A stretch of DNA of 64,000 bases from positions 22,181 to 86,180 of the forward strand of contig CAZPGF010000002.1 in assembly GCA_964586025.1 (NCBI GenBank). The letters run 5' to 3'. The stretch's first letter is position 1; the number at the start of each line of letters is the position of its first letter. Under the pieces are notes generated by a model. It searched no databases. It saw only the letters and a list, made by a program, of their open reading frames with translations, and was not told the origin of the DNA. Source of the stretch: JACKGW01 sp964586025. Its GTDB lineage: Bacteria > Planctomycetota > PLA2 > JAEUHO01. The position numbers and the translations under genes were made by a program. Positions 23,485 to 35,181 of this stretch are shown here, piece after piece.

Positions 23485-26400
23485 TCAACGCGGCCCGGGG
23501 GGTCGAGGCAGCCGGGCTCGACGCGCGGCGGCCGCAGCCTTCACGTCGCCGAAGCGATCGTCCCAGCTGCCGTTCGCGACGCGGTCGAGGGCGCGACGGG
23601 CCGTGTCGAGGTCGCCCGCCCGCACGGCCTCGTCCGCGTACTCGAGCCACGAGTTGGGATCGAGTGGATCGGTCCGAACCACCTGCGCCCACTGTTCGAG
23701 TGCCTCCGCGTGACGTCCGTCGGCCGACCAGGCGCGCCCGAGGCGGCGATGGCCGTCCGCTTGATGGGGCGCCTGCTCGGCGAGCGTCGTCAGGGCGCGG
23801 CGGCGTTCGACCTCGTCGCCCGCCGTGGCATAGCGCCGCGCGAGATCCTCGATCGCATCGAGTGCGGTCGGGGCGTTCTCGATCGAGCCGAACAACGCGC
23901 CGATCGCGTCGGCGGGACGTCCCGCGCGGTCGTACAGCGAGACGAGCAGGGTGTGCACGCGGGCGACGCCCGGTTCGATCTCGCGCGCTTCGAGCAGGTG
24001 CCGCTCGGCACGGTCGATGCGGTCGCGGTCCTGCCACGCGATCGCGAAGGCGATCCGCAGCGGGGCCGCATCGAGTCCCTCTTGAGCGACCTCGGCCTCG
24101 TACGCCGCATCGAGCGGCTCGAGATCCGGCGCGTCCCTCAAGACGTCGGCCAGTCGGGACTCGGCGGTGTTGCGTCGCGTCGCGTCCCTTGCCGAGGTGT
24201 GCACGAGCGCGGCGCGGGCCGCCGCGAACGCCTCGCCCGACTCGCGGCGTGCGCGGTGGATCTCCGCAAGGATCCCGTAGGTGTCAGAAAGCCACGGGTC
24301 CTGGCCGCCGCGATCACCGCGTTCCGCGATGCGCAGGCTCAACGCCTCCTTGATCCAGGCGAGCGCGCGGGGGGCGAGGTCCCCCTCCCGTGCGAAATCG
24401 GCAAGCGAACGGGCGAGCGACGATCGGAATGCCTTCCGCTCCTTCCACCGCGCTTCGGTCGCGTCCAGATGCGCCGCGAGGTCGTCGGAGCGACGCAGTT
24501 GGATCAGCACCCTCGCGAGACGACGACGATCGGACCACTCGTCCGGGTGGTCGGTGACCAGTTTCTCGGCATGGGGCCGTGCGCGCCGGGCTCGACCTGC
24601 GTCGATCAGCCAGTCGACCAGGTGGCGACGCATCGAGACCTCGTCCGGGATGCGCGCGACGGCCGCCTCGAGCACGTCGATCGCGGCCCCGCGCCGCTGC
24701 ATCGGTCCGTAGAGAACGTTCGCGCCGCGCATCGCCACGTGCGCGGCAGCGCTCTCACGCTCGACGACGGCCTCGATCACCGCCTGCAACTCGTCGAGTC
24801 GTTCGTTCCAGGGCACGCCTTGGTCGTGGACGGTCCAGAACGGACGGCCCGGTTGGGTTCCGGCGAGAAGGTGCGACTCGAGCGCCGCGGACACGAGCGA
24901 GAAGAGGCGCGGTTCGAGCGATCGGATCGCCCCCCCGCCCTGGCTGCGCCACGACGCCATCCGGCCGAGCGACTGCCGTGCGACATCGGCGCCGATCCGG
25001 CGGACGAGTGCCGGCTCGGCATCGACGCGATCGAGCAGCAGTTTCACGCCGTCCGACGGACCGACGAGGCCCACCAGGGCCTCCGCCACCATCGTCGCGA
25101 GGTGAGTCGCCTCGAGCGGATGTCGGGCGAGCAGGTCGTGGAGGGGACCGTGGGCCCAGGCCGCGAGGTCGCGTGCGGCGTCCTTCAGCCGGCTCGTCCC
25201 CTTGACGGCGGCGTTCGTGACGCTGACGAGGTTCGCGACGTTGGGCGAGACGCGCTCGGGAAGCTCGTCCAGTTGCGCCAACACTTCGGCGCGGAGCGCC
25301 GCATGGAGCGCGGCCCCCTCGCCGAGACGCGTGCGCAGTCCGCTCTGAAGTGCGAAACGCCGAAGTTCGAACAGGCGTTCGCTCCAGGTCTGCGTGTACG
25401 GGTCATGCGGGCGCTCGGCGAGTTCGGCGAGCAGGAACGACTCGGCGCGCTCCACGTGGCGACGCTCTCGGTGCGCCGCGACGAGGGCCTCGAGCAGTTC
25501 GGCTTCCGCCCGTCCGAGACGTTCGGGAGAGGCCGAGCGCACTTCCTTCCAGGTCCGTTCCAGAAGATCGTCGCGTTCGTCGAGTCGACCTCCCCTTTCG
25601 AGACGTCCCGCGGCGAGGACGGCGCAACGCCACCGCTCCTCGCCCGGCGCCGCGTCGCGAACGAGCGAGGCGAGGCCCGTCGTGACGATCCGATCGAAAC
25701 TCGGATCGCGAGAGACGGCCAGAGCCGCGAGATGGCGTGCCAGGGGCAGCCGCTCGCCCGCGCCGAGCGGTGCCGCGAGGGCCCGTTCGAGCGCGGTCGT
25801 CGCGGCCCGGGCGAGCGCCGGATCGGCGGCGAGAACCTCGCCCGTCCGGCTCGCCACGCGGGAGGTGGCGAGGTCGAGCACGCGGCGATCGCGATCCATG
25901 CCGGCCGCGCGGCGACGGGCGTCGATCGCCGCCTCCAGGGCGTCGAGCGTCGCTTCTTCGTGGACGCCGTCCACGATGCCCGAAAGGGCGAGCAGCGCCC
26001 CGTAGGCGCGTTCGACGCCGTGTCCGACGAGGCCCGGCACGAAGAGCGCCGGGATGCGAGGGTCCTTCGTCGGCAGGTACAGCGCGAGCAGGTCGGAAAC
26101 GTACTCTTCCGGCGAGGAGTCGCGAGCGAGCAACTGCTCCGCGATTGGCAACGCATCCGGGTCGAGTTCGGCGGCTGCTCGTTCGCCTCGGCGCTGCACC
26201 TCGCGTGCGAAGGTCGAGAGACGTTGCCTCAAGGTCCACGGATCCGACTGCTCCAACGCGGAGGCGAACGCCGCCTGTCGCCCGGCATCGTCGCCGAGCG
26301 CGAAGCGCCAGGTGGCGAGGCGCTGCAGCGAAGCGGCATCCAATTCGTTGCGGGCGCGCAACGGCTCGAGTCGTGCCGACGCCGCCGCGAGATCGCCGCC

Positions 26401-29400
26401 TTCGGCCTCGAGATGCGCGAGCAGAACGGCCCAGCGGGACGTCGTTCCCTCGGTTCCGAGCCACGTTTCGAGCCGAGCGCGCAGCTCCGCGACCCGGTCG
26501 TGCGCGGCGAGGAAGCGCGCGACGTGGTAGCGGGCGTCGAGCGCCCAGTGCGGCGGGACCTCCGTCGCGTGCGCGGCGCGATCGGCGGCGTCGAGGCCGT
26601 CCATCGTCCGGATCCAACGCTCGGCGAGTCCCTGCGGCGGCTCCCGACGCAGCGTCGCGAACGCGACCGCCGTCGAAAGGCGCTCGCGTTCGACGCGTTC
26701 GGACGGACGGCGCTCGCGGGCCCAGGCACTTTCCAATCGCTCCAGCGCCCACGCCGTGCGCGCCTCGATCTCGGCACCGGACTGGACGCTGGCGGCCAAC
26801 GCTTCGAGGCGCAGCCAGGGCGCGAAACTCGGGGGCAGCATCGCGTGCAGGGCGTCGAGGCGGGCCGGAAGGCTCGCCCGCGCAGCCTGCCTCGCCGCGC
26901 GTTCGGCGGCAGCCCGCGCCTCGCGAGAGAGGGCGTCCAGCGCTTCGGGCGGACCGAGGGCGAGCCGGGTCCGCCAGTTCTCGAACGTTTCGGCCAGGCG
27001 ACGCGCCCACGACGCGGCGTCGGCGGCCGCACGGCGTTCGTCCGTCTGAAGGCCCGCCAACGTCGCGACCCACTCGACGATCTCGGTCTCGACCGCCTCG
27101 TCGCCGTCGGGTCCATTCAAGAGGCGCTGGACGAGGTGGCGTGCCACGGTTTCGATCGGTTCGTTCGCGACGCGACGACGCGCCGCCTCGTCGCGGAGGA
27201 ACCCGAGCGCCCCGGGTCGATCGTCGAGTCGGTCGAACCGGTCGAGGATCCAGGTCGCGAGCGCGTCGCGCTCGATGGGATCGGACTCCGCCCGATGGCG
27301 GGCGACGAGGATGTCGAGGACGCGACGAACCTCTTCAGCGCGCGGATCGTGGTAGCGCTGCTCGAGCGCGACGAGCGGTTCGAGTCGTTCGCGAGGAGCC
27401 GTCGCCGCGTGGTCGGCGAGGAGCCCGAACGCGGCGAGCCGCGCGCGTCGTCCGACCTCCAGGCCGCCGAACGCGTGGTTGCCCAGGATCCTCGAGCCCG
27501 CGCCGCGGGATTCGTCATCGGTGTCACGGGTCGGGTCGAGCGCGCGCAGGGCGAACGCGGCGAGGGCTTCGGCGTGATCGGGCTGCGGACCGCTCAGGTA
27601 GAACTGCCAGCCTCGGCCGAGGAGAAGGGTGATTGCCGCGGCCCGGCGCGCGCGGAGCACGTCGTCGTCGGAAGAGGACGGCCCGTCGGCGATCGTCGCG
27701 AGGGAGGCCGCGTCGGCCGACGAGTCGCGGCCGAACAGGAGGTCGATCGACGTGGCGCGTTGCCATGCCTCGACCGACTCGGGGTTCAACTCGGTCCACG
27801 CGCGGACGACGCGCGCAAGGTCGTCGGTCCGACGATCCTGCCAGAGGACGTCGGTCCACGCGGAGAACAGGGCATCGCGCTCCCCCTCATCCCAGGTCGA
27901 CGCTCGGGATCCGGCGCGCTCGTACACGTCCCGTGAGCCGGCGCGGTCGCGTCGATCCCTCATGCGGTGGGCGAGAGCGAGTTGGAAGCCGAGGTCGTCG
28001 GGCATGCGTGCGGCGGCGTCCAGGGCGAGCCGGAAAGCCTCCTCGCTCCGTTCGGCGGCATCGAGCGCCTGCACGAGCGTGGCGTCGTAGCGGCGGCGAC
28101 GCCACGCGAGTTCTTCCGGCACGAGCAGGTCGTCTGCGCCCGACGGCGCCGCATCGCTGGCGAGCATCGAGCGAAGCGACGTCAGCAACTCGACGCGCGA
28201 GGTCGGGCCGAGAGACGAGGTCGTTGCCCCGAAAAGTCGCCACGCTCGCTCGACGCCGCGACGGCCGGATCCCTCGCGGACGTCCGCGATACGGCGCGGC
28301 AGCAACTCGTCCCAGGCCGACGCGGACCGTGTGCGCATCCATGCGAACTGGGCGAGGTAGTCGATCGCGAACGCATGCGTCGGGTCGGCCGACCGCAGCG
28401 ACTCGAGGCTCCGTGCGACCTCCTCGGCGTCACGCCGCGCCGAGGCGTCGGCCAGGATCGTCAGACGGTCGGCGAGTGTCGCGTCGCCTCGCTCGAGCGC
28501 GGCGCGCGCGTCGGCCGCCTTCGGGAGCGCACCGTCGAGGACCAGCACCTCGGCGTCGGGCGCCTCCAACGACGCGCGAACGGCGTCCCATGCGGCGATG
28601 TCGAGCGCCCGGAACGCGAACGACCGTTCGATCACCGCCCGGTCACGCGCGTCGAAAGTGATGCTCCGGACCGGCAGATGAAGGTCGCCGACGGTGACGA
28701 AGTCCCGGTGGACCGTGCGCCGCAGGACGCGCTGGCGCCGCAGATCGATCATGCGTTCCTCGACGAGGGCGCGACGCGACTCGTCGAACACCCACTCGGT
28801 GCACGAGCGCGGCGACGCCTCGCGCGGCACGAAGCGCCAGACGCTTCGTCCGGCGCTCTCCTCGACGATGCGCACGTCGTAGCTCGCTTCGAGAGACGGC
28901 AGGAGGTCCGGGGCAGCCAGATCGGCGATCGGGAGGGACCACGCCGTCGCGTCGTCCTCTCCACTCGGGCGGCGTCGACCAAGGCGTGCCGCCGGATCGA
29001 TGACGACCCGTCGGCCGCCGAGAGTCCACGCCGTGGCGTCGGACCCGCGCGTCGCGTCTTCGAGATCGACGCGCCACCCGTCGGCGGCGATCCACGACGT
29101 GCGCCGCGATGCCCCGACCACGCGTCCGGTGATCGGATGGAGGTTTCGGGCGAGCGCGACGACATGCCATGCCCGCGTCGCAGCGAGCAGGCGGTCGCGG
29201 CGAAGCAAGTGAGCGAGTCGCTCGCGGAGGGCGGCGGACCATGGCGTCTTCGGAGGCTCGGACCGAGCCCGGGGCGCGTCGGGCGGCAGCGCCGGGAATC
29301 CGATCGCGACGGGGTCGAAGGGCGCGTCCCCGGTCGGCCAACCCAAACCGTCCCACCAAGGACTGTGACGAAGCGAGGTCCAGGCGGTGGGGGGGGCGAC

Positions 29401-30494
29401 ATGGCGCGCCCGCTCGGCGCGTCGCGGGAAGGAGACGAATCCGGACTCCTTCGCCAACTCCTCGGCTTCGATGCCGTCGTTTGCCGATTCGCCAGCGCGG
29501 GCATCCCAGGCATCGAAGAACTCCGATTCCTCGGCGCCGCCCATCGGCGGGGCGCCGGCCGGGGCACTCACGGTGGGAGCGTCATCGTCCCGCAGCAGTG
29601 ACTTGCGGGCACCGGCCGGTGCGCTTCCACCGCCGCGGGCGAGATGTCGCGTGCCCCCGAATCCGCCGGCCTCTCCCCCTTCGAAGGCCATATTCCCCAG
29701 CACCTCAGATTCCTCGTAGACACCCTGGGCAGAGGCCAAGCTGTAGACTCCAAACCCGGCCTCCTGCATGCCGAGGTCGACGGTCTCGCCGATCGCCGCG
29801 GGGGAGGTCGGCGTCTGGAGGATCGGGGCCGGAACCGAGAACTCACGGCCGAGTCCGGCGATCTCGCGCATCGCCGAGTCCCGCAGCCACGCGCGCCAGG
29901 CACCCGCATCGCGCAGGGCCGCTCGACGCGCTTCCGCCGCGGCGCGATCTCGCGCCTCGGCAAAGAAACGCTCGCCGTCGCGCATCGCGACGCGTCGTCC
30001 GACGCCGTACTTCTCCCGGTCTTCGTCGGACTCGAGAACGAGCAGCGAGGTGTAGGGCGTGAGGATCCCGAATCGCTCGCTGAACTCGACGATCTCCGCT
30101 TGGTTCTCGGGGCTCGCGCCCTGCGCCAGCAAGGCATCGAGGTGGCGACGCGCCCAGAGGCGCGGCAGGAACTCGTTGCCGCCGTCGGCGGCGGGAACGA
30201 CCACGTCGGTCGAGAGCCGCACCGGACCGTCCGGTCCGCGGCCCTCGAGGTGGACGGACACCTTCACATCGCGATCGGTCGGAGCGAATCGGCCGAGCAC
30301 CATCCACTGCGTTCCGGCCGGTGCGTTGGGCAGCGTCTCGGGGTACACGCGCGCCGTCGCGAGTCCGTCCACGCGCAGCGTGAGGTCCTTCCACTGCGGG
30401 AGCAGCGCGTCGCGAAGCAGGGTGGCCGCAGTGCCCTCCGGGGATCCTGCGTCGACCTGTCGGCGGGTGCCGCCGCCGAGACCGGCGAGCGCAT
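23485..30494 (-). CDS. C-terminal part of a giant VIT-VWA-TPR protein (same gene as 30505-32270)
   Basis: About 2,335 residues in one frame from the gap to the stop. It opens with the segment that follows the VWA domain in planctomycete-type VIT/VWA proteins: ARVYPETLPNAPAGTQ, GNEFLPRLWARRHLD, ILTPYTSLLVLESDEDREKYGV. Then come a Gly/Ser-rich linker, a domain with SITFDARDRAVIERSF-type beta strands (near nt 28600-29300), and some 1,500 residues of helical TPR-like repeats, clearest at the C-terminus (PHQADGHRRLGRAWSADGRHAEALEQWAQV; DPLDPNSWLEYADEAVRAGDLDTARRALD). No enzyme motif was seen. The first part must be in the periplasm with the VWA domain. The frame differs from that beyond the gap, so the gap size is wrong by a non-multiple of three. 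Confidence 0.8.
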
Positions 30495-30504
30495 NNNNNN
30501 NNNN
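30495..30504. other. Assembly gap (10 N) inside the giant VIT-VWA-TPR gene
   Basis: Ten unknown bases at the end of the VWA domain. The reading frame is +2 on one side and 0 on the other, so the real length is not 10 or sequence is missing. Confidence 0.95.
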
Positions 30505-32270
30505 GCATCGAGGATCGGAGCCTCGTAGGTCGAGGACGGAGCCACGGCGTGGACCGTGCGGCCCGGGAATCGCGCACCGAGGGCCGCGACCCGCGTCGCG
30601 AGGGCCTGGGGATCCGCGTCGCCGGTCGTGCCGATCCCGTCGCCGACGTGCACGACGAGCGTCCGTTCGCGCGCGGCCTCGAGCGCGGTGACGAGCCCAC
30701 GCTCGACGTCGCTCCAACCGAGGGAGCGGCGCGCGGCGAGCCGGTCGAGGGCCTCGGCGAGCGACGCGTCGCCCGGACCCGCGGCGCGGTCGAGCAGCCA
30801 GACCGGCTCGACGTCGTACGCCAGCACGCGGACGCGATCCTCCTCTCCGAGCAGCGCGACGAACGCGCGGAGGAACCGGTCCTGTGCGTCGCGCGCCGCT
30901 CGATGCATCGAGGCCGAGGTGTCCGCGACGAGGAGCACGTCGAGCGGATCGCCCTCCGGCACGAGGTCTCGTGCGAACCCCTGGCCTTCCGGGGACGGCG
31001 GCCGAATGCGCGCGAGGAAGTAGCCGTCCTCGCCCCGGCGATGGGGGAGGATCTCCAGACTCGGAGGCGAGGTGAGCTCGAGAGCGACCTCGAGATCACG
31101 GTCCGGGGACGCGCCCTCGAGGGAATAGGTGAGTTCCGCGGTGTTCCGGGTCGTATGGATGGCCATCTCGTGCGTCGGCGACGTCGCACCGGCGATCGGC
31201 GTCTCGCTCGAGGCGCGCACGGTCACCGAGAGGTGTTCCAGAGGCCGCCTTCGCAAGAGTTCGCTCGTGAGGGGGAGGCGGTAGCGGACGGCGCGCCCCT
31301 CCAGCGGAAGAACCTGGGTGTAGCGAATGCGAACGCGCTTGGTCGAGTGCGGCTCGATCGGGAAGACGCGCGCCTGGAAGAGGTTGCCGCCCTCCCACTC
31401 GAGGAGCCCCGGATCCTTCTTGCGCCGAAGGATGTCCTCGTAGATCGCACGCGCGCGCTGGCGTTCGACGACGTCGGCCTCGACGAGTTCGCCGCCGATC
31501 CACATCGCGAAGCCGGAGATGCTCGCGTCGGCGGGAAGGGGGAAGCGGAACACGCCTTCCGTGCGCACGTCGTTGGCGTTGCGGAACACCTGCTCGATCG
31601 TCGTGCGCGCGATCTGGTCACGCACCTCGACGACGACGTCGTGACGAACGACCGCGAGATCGACCTCGCGGCCGCCGATCGTCGCGACGAGGCCCCCCGC
31701 CCAGGCGGAGCCCGCGGCCGCGCGATACGACGCGAGCCACGAGGGTTCCTTCTCGAGGACCTCGACGCGGCGCGTGTCCGAACGTGCCCACAGGCGCGGC
31801 GCGAGCGGTGACGAGGCGCCGTCGGACGACGCCGTGGGGGCGGCGATCGAACGCTCGAACCCGCCGGGACCCTTCACCTCGAAGGACGCGCCCACGCGCG
31901 GTGCGACCTCGATCGTGCCCTGGTCGAGGACGAGCCCCTCGCGCCCGACGAGACGAACCGTCGTCCCGGGTCCGAGCGTCACCACGGCCCTCACCAGTTC
32001 GAGTTCGGCCAGATGGGCGCCGACCGTCTCGACCCGAACCATGTCCCCCGGCGCCAGCAGCGCGCCACGCGCGAGCGGCGTGAATCGCCGCGCCGTCGCC
32101 GGCCGCACGAACACCGCGCCCTGCAGCGCGCGCACGGTGCCCGCCCGGCCGTCGTCACGGACCGGGGCGGGGTCGTCCCCTGCTTCGCCGCGGCGCGTCG
32201 CGAGCATCGCCACGGCGGCGACCAGACAGGACATCACGAGGACGAGCAAAGCGAGAGCGCGGGCGTGCAT
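30505..32270 (-). CDS. N-terminal part of a giant FecR-VIT-VWA protein (same gene as 23485-30494)
   Basis: About 588 residues. Residues 4-24 form a membrane anchor or signal (ALALLVLVMSCLVAAVAMLAT). Residues about 44-145 are FecR-like (VRALQGAVFVRPATARRF..., LGPGTTVRLVGREGLVLDQGTIEV). A VIT domain covers about 195-330 (QVFRNANDVRTEGVFRFPLPADASISGFAMWIGG; ARAIYEDILRRKKDPGLLEW). A VWA domain starts near 420 (LDVLLVADTSASMHRAA), whose DTSAS keeps the MIDAS pattern, and runs into the gap. Proteins with VIT plus VWA are generally envelope proteins of poorly known function. The ATG has gaggagg ten bases upstream. Transcription diverges from acnA across a 184-bp region. Confidence 0.88.
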
Positions 32271-32454
32271 CGGACGGTTGCCTCCTCGGCCGGCGTGGCG
32301 TTGGACCCGTTCGGCCGGCGTCGGTTCCCCGGGTCGGGGAGCGCCATCGTTCCTACCGGCGGTTGCCCACGGCCGGTCGCGGGCAACACTACCCGCCGTC
32401 CACGAGCCGCCTGCTCGGAGCCCGATCGCTGGGCGACGCACCTTGGAGACCCCG

Positions 32455-35181
32455 ATGAGTCGCTCCCGCGCCCTTCTCGATTCGTTCGGCGCCCGCCGCA
32501 CCCTCGACATCGGCGGCGTCGCCCACGACATCGCGTCGCTGGCCGCGCTCGCCGACGGCGCCCATCCCGAGGTCCGCCGGCTGCCGCACTCGCTGCGGGT
32601 GCTGTTGGAGAACCTGCTCCGCCGGGAGGACGGGGTCACCGTCACCAAGGCGCACATCGATGCGCTGCTCTCGTGGGATCCCCACGCCGAGCCGTCCACC
32701 GAGATCGCCTTCATGCCGGCCCGGGTGCTGCTGCAGGACTTCACGGGCGTGCCATGCGTCGTGGACCTCGCGGCGATGCGCGACGTCAGCGCCGAGCACG
32801 GCGTCGATCCGCGGCGGATCAACCCGTCGATCCCGGTGGACCTCGTCATCGACCACAGCGTGCAGGTGGACGAGTTCGGCGACGCGCAGGCGTACGCCCG
32901 CAACGTCGCGCTCGAGTACGAACGCAACGGCGAACGCTATGCGTTGCTGCGGTGGGCGGCCGGTGCGTTCGACGGGTTCCGGGTCGTCCCGCCGGGCACG
33001 GGCATCGTCCACCAGATCAACCTGGAGTACCTCGCGAGCGTGGTGTTCCGCGGCGGGACCGCCGAACGTCCCGCGCTCTGGCCGGACACGGTCGTGGGCA
33101 CCGACAGCCACACGACGATGGTCAACGGCATGGGCGTCCTCGGTTGGGGCGTCGGCGGGATCGAGGCCGAGGCCGCGATGCTCGGGCAGCCGATCACGAT
33201 GCTGGTGCCACAGGTGGTCGGCATGCGCCTTACCGGCTCGCTGCAGGAAGGGGCGACCGCGACCGACCTCGTCCTCACCGCGACGCAGGTGCTCCGCAAA
33301 GCCGGAGTCGTCGGGAAGTTCGTCGAGTTCTTCGGCCCCGGGCTGGCGTCGCTCTCGCTCGCCGATCGTGCCACCCTCGCGAACATGGCCCCCGAGTACG
33401 GCGCGACGATGGGGTTCTTCCCGATCGACGAGGAAACGCTCGCCTACCTGCGCTTTTCCGGCCGTTCCGACGAGGACGTGCATCGCGTCGAGGCCTACGC
33501 GCGTGCGCAGGGTCTGTTCGCCTCGGCCGACGACGACATCCTGTTCAGTTCCGTCATCGAACTCGACCTCTCGCGCATCGAGCCGAGCCTCGCCGGTCCG
33601 AAGCGCCCGCAGGATCGCGTCCCGCTCGGCGGCATGCGGGCGAGTTTCCGCGCGGCGCACGCCGAGATCGTGGCCTCCGCGAGCGGCGCGGGGCGAGAGG
33701 GCGCAGCGACGGCGATCGCCACCGAGCCGGACACGCTCACGCACGGTGCGGTCGTGCTAGCGGCGATCACCTCCTGCACGAACACGAGCAATCCCAGCGT
33801 GATGGTCGCGGCGGGCCTCGTCGCCCGGAAAGCGCGCGCGCTCGGTCTGCATGCACGTCCGTGGGTCAAGACCAGCCTCGCTCCCGGATCGCGCGTGGTG
33901 ACGCGCTACCTCGAGGCCGCGGGATTGCTCGACGACCTCGCCGCGGTCGGTTTCGCGCTCGTCGGCTACGGATGTACGACCTGCATCGGCAACAGCGGAC
34001 CGCTGATCCCGGAGGTGTCGCGGCGGGTCGCCGACGACGACCTGCACGTCGCCGCGGTGCTGTCCGGAAACCGCAACTTCGAGGGCCGCATCAACGCACA
34101 GGTCAAGTCGAACTACCTCGCGTCGCCGCCGCTCGTCGTCGCCTACGCGCTGGCGGGCACCGTCGACCGGGATCTCACGACCGAACCGATCGGGATCGGC
34201 CGCGACGGTCGACCGGTGTTCCTGAAGGACCTTTGGCCGACCTCGCACGAGGTCGCCCAGGCGGTGGGGCGCGCCGTCCGGCCCGAGCAGTTCGCCGAGG
34301 AGTACGCCTCCGTGTTCGAGGGGGATGCGGTGTGGCGGGAGCTTCCGGTGCCGCGCGGCGATCGCTTCGCGTGGGACCGCGACAGCACCTACGTGCGGCG
34401 TCCGAGTTTCCTCGAGGACGTGCCCGACCGCCCCGTCCCGCCGACGGACGTGCGCGGCGCGCGGCTGCTCGCTTTGCTCGGCGACTACGTGACGACGGAC
34501 CACATCTCGCCGGCCGGATCGATCCAGGCGAAGGGGCCGGCCGGACGCTGGCTGGTCGAGCACGGCGTCGCGCCGAAGGACTTCAACAGCTACGGCAGCC
34601 GACGTGGCAACCACCAGGTGATGGTGCGAGGCACGTTCGCCAACGTGCGGCTTCGTAACCGTCTCGCGCCGGGCACCGAGGGCGGGTTCACGACCCACCG
34701 GCCGAGCGGCGAGGTCGTCCCGATCTACGAGGCCGCGTTGCGCTACGAGCGTGAGGGCGTGCCGACGCTGTTGGTCGTCGGCGAGGGATACGGCATGGGT
34801 TCGTCGCGCGACTGGGCGGCGAAGGGCGCGCTCCTTCTCGGCGTTCGCGCGGTGCTGGCTCGTTCCTTCGAGCGGATCCATCGCAGCAACCTGATCGGGA
34901 TGGGCGTGCTGCCGCTCGAACTCGAGGGCGGCGGCGATCCCGCCGAAGCGCTCGCCCTGGTCGGTGACGAGACGTTCGATCTGACGGGGATCGCCGCGAA
35001 CCTCGTGCCGGGCGCGCGCCTGGAACTCACCGTGCACCGAGCCGACGGAACGGTCACGACGGTCGCCGTGCGGAGCCGCATCGATACCCCCGACGAGGTC
35101 GAGTACTATCGGCACGGCGGCATCCTGCCCTTCGTCCTGCGCCAGGTGTGGGCGGCGAGCCGCGCGCGGAGTTCGTCGTGA
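32455..35181 (+). CDS. acnA: Aconitate hydratase A
   Basis: TCA-cycle enzyme that interconverts citrate and isocitrate through a [4Fe-4S] cluster; 908 residues, normal for AcnA. The cluster cysteines are in ITSCTNTSNPSVM and GYGCTTCIGNSGPL. Substrate-binding blocks TDSHTTMVNGMGVLGWGVGG, AGSIQAKGPAGRW, FNSYGSRRGNHQVM and GEGYGMGSSRDWAAKG are intact, and the C-terminal swivel domain is complete. The ATG has ggag nine bases upstream. A TTGCCC with AACACT about 16 bp later, near nt 32371-32400, is a possible promoter. It is followed with a 4-nt overlap by an Nfu-type Fe-S carrier. Confidence 0.97.
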   Translation: MSRSRALLDSFGARRTLDIGGVAHDIASLAALADGAHPEVRRLPHSLRVLLENLLRREDGVTVTKAHIDALLSWDPHAEPSTEIAFMPARVLLQDFTGVPCVVDLAAMRDVSAEHGVDPRRINPSIPVDLVIDHSVQVDEFGDAQAYARNVALEYERNGERYALLRWAAGAFDGFRVVPPGTGIVHQINLEYLASVVFRGGTAERPALWPDTVVGTDSHTTMVNGMGVLGWGVGGIEAEAAMLGQPITMLVPQVVGMRLTGSLQEGATATDLVLTATQVLRKAGVVGKFVEFFGPGLASLSLADRATLANMAPEYGATMGFFPIDEETLAYLRFSGRSDEDVHRVEAYARAQGLFASADDDILFSSVIELDLSRIEPSLAGPKRPQDRVPLGGMRASFRAAHAEIVASASGAGREGAATAIATEPDTLTHGAVVLAAITSCTNTSNPSVMVAAGLVARKARALGLHARPWVKTSLAPGSRVVTRYLEAAGLLDDLAAVGFALVGYGCTTCIGNSGPLIPEVSRRVADDDLHVAAVLSGNRNFEGRINAQVKSNYLASPPLVVAYALAGTVDRDLTTEPIGIGRDGRPVFLKDLWPTSHEVAQAVGRAVRPEQFAEEYASVFEGDAVWRELPVPRGDRFAWDRDSTYVRRPSFLEDVPDRPVPPTDVRGARLLALLGDYVTTDHISPAGSIQAKGPAGRWLVEHGVAPKDFNSYGSRRGNHQVMVRGTFANVRLRNRLAPGTEGGFTTHRPSGEVVPIYEAALRYEREGVPTLLVVGEGYGMGSSRDWAAKGALLLGVRAVLARSFERIHRSNLIGMGVLPLELEGGGDPAEALALVGDETFDLTGIAANLVPGARLELTVHRADGTVTTVAVRSRIDTPDEVEYYRHGGILPFVLRQVWAASRARSSS

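Noticed and set aside
23473..27936. A 1,487-codon open frame on the plus strand opposite the giant gene
   Set aside because: It is an antisense shadow: high GC keeps frames open. The minus frame shows TPR and VIT/VWA motifs, while the plus translation is Arg/Gly-rich with no domain.
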